This document shows, in pieces, positions 13,808 through 23,606 of a DNA stretch of 64,000 nucleotides. Under the pieces are notes generated by a model. It saw only the letters and a list, made by a program, of their open reading frames with translations. It made no database searches and was not told where the DNA came from. A program made the position numbers and the translations under genes. Each line of letters opens with the position of its first letter. Position 1 is the first letter of the stretch. The stretch is from Beta vulgaris subsp. vulgaris (taxonomy: Eukaryota > Streptophyta > Magnoliopsida > Caryophyllales > Amaranthaceae): positions 35,697,660-35,761,659 of the forward strand of contig NC_079205.1 of the NCBI RefSeq assembly GCF_026745355.1. Reading direction: 5' to 3'.

Positions 13808-14365
13808 TGAACCTGAATTACAACCTAAATGCACCTATAAATTATATATAAGTTCGACACTTCAAGATTTCATTTATCCTTCACCACTATTAAAGGGTCT
13901 TGCTTTTTTAAGTAGGCCAAGTTGACAAATACAAGATTTCGGTTCGTAGAGCACATTTCTCCTTACCAATCCAAATATTATGTGTCAATCCAATAGGTGG
14001 CCTACTTTATAAGTATATGTGTATCAGTGAAAGTCATTAAATAATAATTTAATCAATCTCTATCCTAGAAACCTCTCTTAATCAAATTAGGCATAATTGT
14101 CTAGCTAAAACTATTTTTTTGGTTAATTGTGTCTTGATTAAAAATTGCATGAGTTTAGAGTTAGTGGGATTAATTGATCTAAAAATAATCCCCTAAACCC
14201 TTGTACATACCAATGAGAACGTTAATTTACTTCAATCTACTAACAATGCACAAACTCATCATAATTTTGGAAGCGCTTGATTGTGAATATCAAGATACAC
14301 ATATACAATCCATCCAACACTAACATGCTCCTTTGCTTAAAGTCACAAGGATTTTTTTTGCAAAA
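13808..14365. other. Spacer without recognisable features
   Basis: AT-rich sequence between two element remnants. I see no reading frame, RNA gene or element end in it. Confidence 0.45.
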
Positions 14366-15720
14366 ATTCTTGGGTGTAACTGTTACCCCACAACTGATGA
14401 CATACCACCTCCATTTACATGTGTGAAACAACCCATATCTTCCCTTCCATCTCTCACTCTTCCGCCATCACCACCATCACAACCATCCCCCTTTCATTTT
14501 CTCTCTCCTCCAACTCCACCCAAGATCCACTTTCTCTCCTCCAAAACCTTAATCACAAACCCTAGAATCTCTATGTAAACGCTTATATAGAGAATCCCCA
14601 AATCTTACGAGCAAATCCAACACAAATTCAAAAATTCGAAACATACGCTAAAGCAATCTTCAATTGCGAAAAACAACAAATTACGAGGAATGAAGAAGTT
14701 TCCAATTGTGAAAAACAGCAAAATCGTGAATCATGAAGGAGAATTGTGGCAACCTTTGAATCAAAGAACTTTATAGAAAAATCTAGAAGAATTCAGGAAA
14801 GAAATTGAGCAAGATTGAGATAATTTGATACCAGAAATTAGCTCGTCGATGAGTGAGGAAGAATAAATGCTGATGAAGCTTATGGTTTTGGGCCAATGGA
14901 GGAGACAACATTGACGAAAATTAATGTTTGGGCCGACGGATTTCGAGTGAAGATTGATGGAAGAAGATTTCAGAAGTAGAAGTTATGGTGGGAATAGAGA
15001 TGTGGGCTCGAACATGGAGAAGGGAAAAGGAGGTCAGAGATAGGGATGGAAATGGATCGGATTCGAGGCGGGTGGAACATCACCCGCATCCACCACCCGC
15101 AATTGTCTCCACCCGCATCCATCCATCTGTCATCCATCGGGTGAAACAGGTGGGTCGGGTACTAAACGGGTGATGATGTTTAGTATATTTTTGAAAGAAA
15201 TTAGTGACATAATATAAAATAATTATATCAAAAACATAAACTATAAGTAATTTACATGTATAATTTAATATTTGGGTAATGAGTTGGATGTTAAACGGGT
15301 GATGGATCGGGTGAAGGTTGAAAAAATTCTCGCCCACCACCCTCTTTCCATCCATTTAAATTCGGGTTTTTCATCCATTTAAAATATCGGGTTAAGCGGG
15401 TGATGGATCATCCATCACCCATTTCCATCCTTAGTCAGAGAAGAAGCAAGACGAGAAAGGAGGAGGTCTGATAAAGTTGTGTGAAGAAGGTGAAATTTGA
15501 ATGTATGAATATTAATGCAAGTAGGCTATGTTTCTTATGAATGATAAAGACTAATAGAAAAATTACATAAGTTTCTTAGAACAAAAAAATACATTTGGGA
15601 TTGAACTTGATATATAACAAAGTATAAAGATACTCATTGGGTGGAAAATGATATAAAAGTCAATAAAACAATATCATTTATTTTATAGATGATATCAATA
15701 TGTGTAATACATATGAAGAG
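14366..15720. mobile_element. Non-autonomous element, copy B of the AATGATATC family
   Basis: It starts with CTTGGGTGTAACTG, followed by a CT-rich 5'UTR-like segment with AAACCCTAG at about 14559-14567, an exon-like stretch to about 15040, then a tail with repeated AATGATAT/GATATCAAT motifs (15540-15700). The order of parts matches 381-1380. A hAT MITE (15041-15433) interrupts it. The CT-rich leader and AAACCCTA box suggest a captured or self-owned plant promoter/5'UTR. No transposase is seen, and termini and duplication were not resolved. Confidence 0.35.
15041..15433. mobile_element. Non-autonomous hAT element (393 bp)
   Basis: A perfect 8-bp duplication GTCAGAGA flanks it (15033-15040 and 15434-15441). 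The ends are TAGGGATGGAAATGG and, inverted, TAAGGATGGAAATGGGTGATG. Internal copies of GGGTGATGGATC and CATCCATC extend the inverted arms. There is no coding capacity. The 8-bp duplication and TA(A/G)GG ends place it in the hAT superfamily. Confidence 0.85.
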
Positions 15721-15726
15721 TTAGAA

Positions 15727-16256
15727 TGTTGTGCAGGGAGCTTCGCCCGATTGGGTCGGGCAATGTCCCCCGATCAGGCCCGAGAGGAGCAGTGCAGCAG
15801 TTGGTTCGTAGCAGGGGCCCGATGTCATCAGGCTTGTTCGCCCGATGGGGCGGAGGAACGAACAAAGACCGTGTGTCCCTCGCTGGATCGAGCCCCACGT
15901 TGTGGTTGGCGGAGTAGTCGTCCGATCGAGCGGTCACGCTCGACCAGATCGGGTGATGGTCTATTTTGGCCTAATTCGACGTGGAAACGTGTTTTTTCCA
16001 AAGGGATATAAATAGGCTTACCCTAATATGCTTATAATTGTATTCTACATTATAATTCTCATATTCAAGAGAGAAAAAGCTAGAGAGAGAGTTCTTGGAG
16101 TGCTTTGTAATCTTTGTTGAACGTTCATCGATTCCTAGTGCAGATTCGTGATTTTTCTCCCATTTCTTAGGTTTCCACGTAAAAGTTCTTGTGTGTCTTT
16201 TATTCCTTTGTTATTCGTTGTTCTATTATTGTTTGCTATTACTTGCTAGATTGATA
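15727..16256 (+). mobile_element. LTR-like sequence, interrupted by the LINE
   Basis: A GC-rich upstream part (15730-15960) is followed by a TATA box in GGGATATAAATAGG (about 16003-16016), a GAGAGAAAAAGCTAGAGAG leader and the TTTCCACGTAAAAGTTCTTG string typical of U5 in plant LTRs. The start TGTTGTGCAGG is preceded by TAGAA, and TAGAA recurs at 23513-23517 beyond the LINE, which could be a 5-bp target duplication of a solo LTR (15727-16256 plus 23508-23512). However, the 3' end would then be TTAA rather than CA, so this is tentative. Confidence 0.35.
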
Positions 16257-16383
16257 TTACCACATTTTCAAGTATAGTAAAAAAGTTCCCTCTAGGGTTT
16301 CCTTGGGAGGGTGTGCTAGTGTTGATACTAGGGTTTCCCTCATTGGAGGGTGTGCTGGTTCAGGGGAGTTCTTCTCTCTCACC

Positions 16384-17769
16384 ATGAAAGCAGAAAGCAA
16401 TAGGAACTGTACTATTGTAAATATGGGAAACGAGGATAGGAGCGTGGGGAAGCGTCAAATAATCTTAAACAACGATCCTCAAGTGACAGAGGAAAAGGGT
16501 ATCGAGATCGAGAAGGAACCGATAGAGTGGGTTGATGAAGATTTGGATGAGGATGAAGCAAGGTTGGAATCAGGGTTAGTTGGCAAAATATGGACAAAAA
16601 AACAGATCAATCAAAATGCGTTTATGGCGACGATGAAGAATATATGGCAATCAAAGATGGAGGTTGACATTAGAAATATTGGAAAGAACTTATATGTATT
16701 CCAATTTCATCATTGGCGTGATAAGCAGAAAGTAATTGATGGACAACCTTGGCACTTCGATAAGCACGTCATCCTTATGGCTAAAATTAAAGGCAATAGT
16801 AAACCCTCGGATTTCAACTCTTTGAATTTCCCATATGGGCTAGGGTTTATAACTTACCTTTTAAAGGGCGATTGAATATAGCCAACGTCCAGGCGATTGG
16901 GAATAATATTGGCACCTTTGTGAGGATGGATAATTCGGGGGCCATGGGTATAGATAATTCGGTACGTATAAGGGTGCTGGATGATGTTAGGAAAGCTTTG
17001 GTGTCGTGTGTGAAGGTGCGAATGAAAAATGGAGTTGAGGAGAGCTTTGATGTTAAGTATGAAAGACCGCCTCTGGGCATTGGACAAAAGATTGTGATAA
17101 TGATGAAGATGATGAAGACCAGGAGTTGAAGTTTGGTGGATGGCTTAAAGCTTCACCATAGAAAATAGGAAGGGACAGGGAGGAGAGTAAGGATTTTGTC
17201 GGAAGTGAATCATGTGCTCGTGCTTTATTTGTTACTAGGCCTAAAAAGGATAAGGAGAGGGTCATGCAGGAGCGAGTGGAGGAGGTAGTGGCTAGGTTGG
17301 ACCGGTGGAAGTTGCCGTATCATAAAGGAGTATAAAATAATGTGGGTGTGGCTGAAAGGGCAAGTGAGTATAAGCGAGACGAGACCCCAAAAAACTTGGA
17401 AGATGATGTGAATGGTGATTGGGGAACCTGCGAGAATGTCAAGCCAGGAGGGGGAGGCTACTGAACAGGTGGTGGGTCATGACACGCAGACCAAAGAAGA
17501 TGCCAAGGGGGGCGCTGTGTCGACAAAAAAGGTGGACAAGGAGACAGTGTACGAGCAGTAGGAGGACAGAAGCACAAAAATCTCCAATAGGGGGGAAAAA
17601 ACGAATGTTGCGTGAGCTCAATGAGTTGGGCCTTGATACAATGGAGGTTGAGGAAATGAGAGTGCTTAAAAAAGTGGGAATTGATCCTATGAGCAGTATG
17701 GGAATGGAATATGCGCAAGTTGCTGAAAAGGTGGCGAGCCCCACTAAAAGGGCTCTCTGTGGTCAATGA
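16384..17769 (+). pseudogene. LINE ORF1, DUF4283 gag-like RNA-binding protein (broken)
   Basis: ORF1 proteins of plant L1 elements bind the element RNA. The DUF4283 core is clear: LVGKIWTKKQINQNAF, then the IRNIGKNLYVFQF strand and QPWHFDKHVILMAK. At about 16829 the frame shifts by one, after which homology resumes (YNLPFKGRLNIANV, then a strand ending VKYERPPL). The CCHC zinc knuckle that should follow is half missing: only GHWTKDC remains, so the first two cysteines are lost. A TAG follows KASP at 17159. The tail reads through to SPTKRALCGQ and a TGA at 17767-17769 that overlaps the ORF2 ATG. I took the ATG at 16384; an earlier in-frame ATG at 16303 lies in the leader repeats. Confidence 0.8.
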
Positions 17770-20700
17770 TGCCAATTCTAGCATGGAATTGCTGGGGGAT
17801 GGGGAGCCCCTATGCAGTTAGTGCGTTACGGAGATTGATGTCTTCGGAAAATCCGCAGGTGACTTTTTTGTCGGAAACAAAATTGAAAAATTATGAGATG
17901 GAAAGGGTGAGATCAAAGTTACGTATAAATAGTATGTTTGCTGTTGACTGTGAAGGAGAAGGGAGGAAAAGGAAGGGAGGTCTTGTGCTATTCTGGAATA
18001 AAGAGGTGAACATTCACATCACATCTGCTTCCATGAATCATATAGATGTTATTGTTCAGGAGGCTAGTGGTTTGGAGTGGTGATTTACTTGGTTGTATGG
18101 CTTTCCAGAAGATGAAAATAAACCAAACACGGGAGCTTTTATGAGGGCGCTTGCGAGGGCTCAATAAAGGTCGTCGCTTTGTGGAGGTGACTTTAATTTG
18201 ATGCTCCAAGCAAGTGAGAAAAAAGGGGGTAATGATTTTGATACTCACGAAGCAGACATTTTTCGAGATGCTGTTGAAAGTTGTGGATTCATGGATCTGG
18301 GTTATGTGGGCTATGATTTTACTTGGTCTAATAATCGTGGTGGGGATGCAAATATACAAGCACTAGTAGAATAAATGCTATTTGTTGCGGTTAAAAAGTG
18401 CCCTATTGCTGCGGTTTTGGGCGCGCAGCAATTAAGAGGGCAGCAATAGGTAATATTTATATTGCTGCGGTTTAAAACCGCAGCAATATCTACAAATATT
18501 GTTGCGGTTTTTAGGCCAAACCGCAGCAATATTATTATGTATTATCTAATTAACACGGAATATTGCTGCGGTTTTGGGCCAGAAACCGCAGCAATATGAT
18601 ATAATTAATAATAAAAAAATAGTTATATTGCTGCGGTTTCTATTGAAAACCGCAGCAATATGTACTGCTACAGAAAAAATTTTTTTTTTTTTTTGCATTT
18701 TGTCATCAAATTTGATAAATAAAAGTGCTGAAAAAAATAAAACACAACAAATTCAAAGTAATGATAAACAAAACTTTCTCAAATAATTGAGATATCAATT
18801 TTAAGTAAACCAACACAACATATGCATAAACAAAAACTGACTTCAAACATTTACATTGTTCCTTACAAATCTAATAAATAACTAACTAAAATATATACAT
18901 TTTATGCACAATGTAAACATTGTTTTATACACAAAAAATATATAAAAAGTAAATCGTAAAATAACAAATATACAAATAACAAATATACAAATATACAAAT
19001 AACAGATATAAAAAATATACAAATAACAGAGCTAAAAAAAACAGAAAATTTCTAAAATACAAATATACTTATCTGAACAAACGAAAAAAAAAAACAAACA
19101 AAAAAATATTCAGGAGCCGGTAATCCGGATTTGTCCTCGAACGAAGGGAGCCGATGAGCGCGAACCGGATCTTGGTGAACGAACGACGAGGAGTGAGAGG
19201 AAAGCGAACAAAGATATGTGAACGAACGACATTACCGACGAACGAACAAGATCTGTAAACCGGTGAACGAACGGACGAAGACGGGAACGATGGAAGCCTT
19301 AACTATTTGAACGGAGGACGAAAAAAGAAAACAGATCGGTGGTGGAGATGGCGAACGACGGTGGTCTTCGTCGAAGATGAAGGTGAGATGAGAGAGCAGC
19401 GAACGACGGTGGGAGAGAGACCGGACTGAAGGTGAAGATAAGGTGATGAGAAGAGAGAGGGCTGAAGGTGAGAGGAGAGAGGCCGGACTGAAGGTGAGAG
19501 GAGAGAGGTCGGACTGAAGGTGAAGGTAAGGTGAGAGGAGAGATTGCTGAAGGTGAGAGGAGAGAGGTAAGAGGAGAATGTGAAACGGCGTGTGAGTGGG
19601 AGATGTGAAGAAACAAAACAACCCTAACGGGCTTGCGTTTTATACAATTTTTTTTTAAATATTGCTGCGGTTTTAATCAATAACCGCAGCAATATATCAA
19701 AATATTATTTTTTAATAATATTTTAATATATTGCTGCGGTTTTTTGTCAGAAACCGCAGCAATATATTTGGTCAAAATAGTCAAAATTTTTCAAAAATTT
19801 CTGTTGAAACCATATTGCTGCGATTTTGGGCGGGAACCGCAGCAATATTGTTATTTTCTATTTTTCTTTTTGCGTGTTATATTGCTGCGTATAGGTAAAT
19901 CCGCAGCAATACCACCGCAGCAATTAGCATTTATTCTACTAGTGAAGAAAGGCTGGATCGTCTTTTTGGGAATGAGTTGTGGAAAACTAAATTCTCCGGC
20001 TCATTTGTTTCACATCTGCTGAAAAGAAAGTCTGACCATCTTCCCATTGTGTTGTGTGTAAAAGGGAACCAGGGTGTTGTGCAGCAAACCAAGCATAGGA
20101 AACGCTTCCGTTTTGAGGTCATGTAGCTTCCGGAGGAGGAAAGTAATGAGGTAGTGAATAGAGCGTGAGAAAAAGGGGGTGATGTGGGGGTGAATATTGC
20201 GCGGACAGCAAGAAGGCTATCGGATTGGAGTCGAAAGCAGTTTGGGAATAATGCTAAGGAGATCCGCTCGTGCCAACATAAAATGCAGGTATTGATGGAC
20301 AAAGAGCCGAGTATGGAGGTAGTGCAGCAAATGAGAAACATAGATGGTAGGATGGAGGAATTAGAGAAAAGGGAAGAAGTTTATTGGCACCAAAGAAGCA
20401 GGAAAAACTGGCTTGAAAGTGGTGACAAAAATACAAATATTTTCACCAAAAAGCTAACCAAAGGGTGCAGCGCAACTCGGTAACAAGGATTAGAGATGAA
20501 GCTGGTAATGTGTTCGATCAGGAGGAAGAAATTATGGAATGCTTTGTGGAGTACTTTGACACTCTTTTTGGATCACGTACTATATGTGATATGGACCCTG
20601 TGATAAATCTAGTTGAAAGAAGGGTGACTACGGAGATGAAGGCCCAGCTGGAGGCCTCTTTCGCGCGCGAGGAAGTTGAGCGTGCCCTCTTCCAAATGCA

Positions 20701-23452
20701 CCCAAACAAGGCCCCGGGCCCAAACGGTATGAATGCCTTATTTTATCAGAATTTTAGGGGGGATATCGGGGCGGATGTGATTGATAAAGTGTTGAGTTAT
20801 CTGAATAATGCTGATGATATTGGTGATATAAATCAAACACATATAGTTCTTATTCCCAAAAAGAAACAATGTGAGTCTCCTGTTGATTTCCGTCCCATAA
20901 GTCTCTGTAATGTGCTTTATAAAATAGTCTCGAAAGTGCTGGCGAATAGAATGAAAAAACTGCTACCTGAGGTTATTAGTAAAAGTCAAAGTGGGTTCGT
21001 GCCTGGTCGATTGATAACACATAATGTTTTAGTGGCATATGAATGCTTTCATTTTTTACGAAAAAAGAAAACTGGAAAGAGGGGTTACTTGGGTTTAAAA
21101 CTTGATATGAGCAAAGCGTACAATCGAGTGGAATGGATTTTTTTGGAAAATATGATGCTGCAAATGGGGTTTCCGATTAGTTATATAAAGTTGGTGACGC
21201 AATGTGTGTCTTATGCAAAGTTGGCGGTACTTGTGAATGGACAGCCTTCTAGGACCTTTACTCCCTCCCGGGGACTGCGTCAAGGTGATCCGCTGTCTCC
21301 ATTTTTGTTTGGTTTATGCGCTGAGGGCCTTTCTACATTGCTTAGAGATGCTGAGGTAAAAAATAAGATTTATGGGGTTAAAATTAGGCGACATGTGGCT
21401 CCTATTTCCCATCTATTTTTTGCAGATGACAGTGTACTTTTTGTGAGGGCTACGGAGGAAGAAGTTGATAATGTTCTGGAGATCCTTTCTATTTATGAAG
21501 CAGCTTCTGGGCAAAAATTGAATATGGAAAAATCAGAAATGTCTTATAGCCGAAATATAGAGCCGAAAAAGATTGATATCCTTCATATGAAGTTACACTT
21601 TAAGGCGGTAGAAGGACATGAAAATTTTTTGGGACTCCCTACTTTCATAGGTAGCTCAAAGAAAAGAGTTTTCCAATCAATTCAAGATCGAGTCTGGAAG
21701 AAGTTAAAAGGATGGAAATGTCAGTGCCTATCTCAAGCTGGAAGGGAGATTCTCATTAAAGTTGTTGCCCAAGCTATTCCAACGTAGGCGATGTAGTGTT
21801 TCCGTCTCCCAAAAAGCATCCTGGAGGGTATTGAAAAAATGTGTCGAAGCTTTTTTTGGGGGCAAAAAGATGTGGAGAAAAAAATAAGTTGGGTTGCATG
21901 GAATAAAATGTTTCTACCTAAACGGGAGGGAGGATTAGGAGTTCGAAATTTTGACATTTTTAATAGGGCCCTCCTCGCCAAGCAAGCGTGGAGGATACTG
22001 ACTATGCCAAACTCATTAATGACTAAAGTCTTAAAGGGGAAATATTTCCACTCAAAAAACTTCATGGAAGCCCACGTTAACTCCAATGCAAGTTTCACAT
22101 GGCGCTCAATATTATCGGTGAAAGATATAATTGTGAAGGGTGTGTGCAAAGTTATAGGGGATGGGGTGGATACAAACATTTGGCAAGATCCATGGGTGCC
22201 GAGTCTACACGACTGTCGAGTGCATAGTAGGGAGGTGGAGGGGTACCATCGGGTATGTGAGTTAATGGAGAATGGAAAGTGGAAGCAAGGGGTTTTGGAG
22301 GAGATTTTTAACCCATGGGAGGTGCAGGCGATACAACAAATTCTAGTTCCCTTATATGGTGACCAAGATATATGGATGTGGCGCCATAGTAAACATGGTC
22401 AATTCTCAGTTCGAGGTGCGTATTTTGTCGAGTTGATGGCAAGTCGAAGCTCTGGACCTTCGACATCCCTCAATAGCAAAAATGGTGTTTGGAAAAAAGT
22501 TTGGCGAGTGAAAGTGGCTCCAAAAGTGAAGCTCTTTGGATGGAAATTGCTTCACAAAGGGCTGCCTGTGAATGATAATTTAGCTAGGAGGGGTGTTATA
22601 ATAGACAAGCAGTGCCCTAGGTGTGGTGATGGAGAGGAAAGCGTGGAACATCTCTTGATGCAGTGTGATCTGAGCAAACAAGTATGGTATTTTTCTCCAC
22701 TTCGTCTGGACATGGAGAAGGTGCAACAAAGAAGATTTCCTGAGTGGATTAAGTTTCTAGCCACGGGTAAAATGGAAGATGAATGGTGGGAGTTATTTTG
22801 GATGACATGTTGGCAGATTTGGTTGAGTAGGAACAAGTGGGTGTTCGACACCAAGAAAAAACATTTTCTGGAGGTCGTGGAAGATGCCTGCAGGGGAGCA
22901 ATGGAGTATAGGAAGGTGAACGAGAACCCGAAGGTGGCTGGGTGGGGCTCTACTCAAGATGCTAAATGGAAGGCGCCTTGTGGGGGGCTATATAAACTAA
23001 ACACAGATGCAACTCTTCTTCCCGGGAATCAGGTGGGTATTGGAGGAGTGGTGAGAGACCATGATGGGGAGGTGGTGGTGGCTCTATGCTGTCGTGAGCA
23101 AGGGGGACCGGATGTGGCGGTAGCTGAAGCGTTGAGTGCGCGAAAAGGAATCCAAATAACAATGCAAGCTGGGTTCACCAGGCTCATGGTCGAAGTAGAT
23201 TGCCAGCAATTATTCTTTCACCTTAAAGAAGGGAGATCTGTTGCGTCTCCCTTTGGGAAGATTATTAAAGACATCCAAGTGATGGCCTCAAATTGCCAGC
23301 AAGTAGTGTTTAGTCATGTAAGGAGGAGTGGCAACAAAGTAGCACATTGTTTAGCTCAACTGAGTAAATCATATGATACTATGCGTGTGTGGCTTGAGGA
23401 AGTTCCACCTGAGGTGGTTAGTGCTGTAATTGCTGATTTACAGCCAGATTAA
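17766..23452 (+). pseudogene. LINE ORF2: endonuclease, reverse transcriptase, RNase H (broken)
   Basis: The order is: APE-type endonuclease from the ATG at 17766 (LAWNCWGMGSP, then the SETKL glutamate, GGDFN, and after the CACTA the SDHLPI histidine near 20035); linker with ESGDKNTN; reverse transcriptase at 20465-21787 with NKAPGPNG, the LKLDMSKAYNRVEW aspartate, GLRQGDPLSPFLF and catalytic FADD; zf-RVT (CPRCGDGEESVEHLLMQC) in 21839-22700; RNase H at about 22990-23400 (NTDAT, AEALSAR, VEVDCQ, NKVAHCLAQLS). Breaks: stops at 18081, 18165, about 20126 and 20167, a frameshift near 20440, two TAGs at 21785-21797, and the CACTA at 18361. Reverse transcriptase and RNase H catalytic residues are still intact. 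Confidence 0.92.
18361..19944. mobile_element. Non-autonomous CACTA element 1 (1.58 kb)
   Basis: It starts CACTAGTAGAATAAATGCTA, ends with the exact inverse, and is flanked by the 3-bp duplication AAG (18358-18360 and 19945-19947). Both subterminal regions carry short hairpins built from ATATTGCTGCGGTTT and its inverse (about five on the left to 18670, four on the right from 19660). The interior (19090-19625) on the minus strand is CT-rich and resembles a 5'UTR with first exon. No transposase is present. Removing the element plus one AAG joins the LINE endonuclease frame as DANIQERLDRLFG, so the insertion is in LINE coding sequence. Confidence 0.92.
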
Positions 23453-23456
23453 TAAA
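23451..23456 (+). promoter_or_regulatory. AATAAA polyadenylation signal of the LINE
   Basis: The hexamer overlaps the ORF2 stop codon and lies about 30 bases upstream of the terminal A-tract (23482-23490), the normal spacing for a LINE 3' end. Confidence 0.7.
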
Positions 23457-23606
23457 AGTTGAGATACGTTTCCTGTCAAACAAAAAAAAATACTTGCTAG
23501 ATTGATAGTTAATAGAAATTACATATACAACTAAAACATGCCACACTTTTCTTCATTCTCTTAAACCTCAAAAGCTCATCTTGAATACTTAATCACTTCG
23601 TTTGTT

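Larger units (their letters stand above)
16257..23490 (+). mobile_element. Plant L1-type LINE (RNase H-bearing), nearly full length
   Basis: A non-LTR retrotransposon bounded by a perfect 17-bp duplication TACTTGCTAGATTGATA (16240-16256 and 23491-23507) and ending in an A-tract after CTGTCAAAC. It holds a DUF4283-type ORF1 and an endonuclease-reverse transcriptase-zf-RVT-RNase H ORF2, and is about 5.65 kb once the nested CACTA is removed. ORF1 and ORF2 overlap by ATGA at 17766-17769. Both frames carry stops and frameshifts, so this copy is dead. Two near-repeats of GGGTTTCC...GGAGGGTGTGCT lie in the 5' leader (about 16298 and 16332). The long exact duplication indicates target-primed reverse transcription of a complete copy. 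Confidence 0.93.

Noticed and set aside
15700..16011. 103-codon GC-rich open frame
   Set aside because: It overlaps an LTR-like promoter region with a TATA box, and both strands are open because of GC content.
19232..19621. 129-codon antisense open frame in CACTA 1
   Set aside because: It is a Ser/Leu/Pro-rich translation of TCTC/ACCTTCAG repeats in a leader-like region with no domain.
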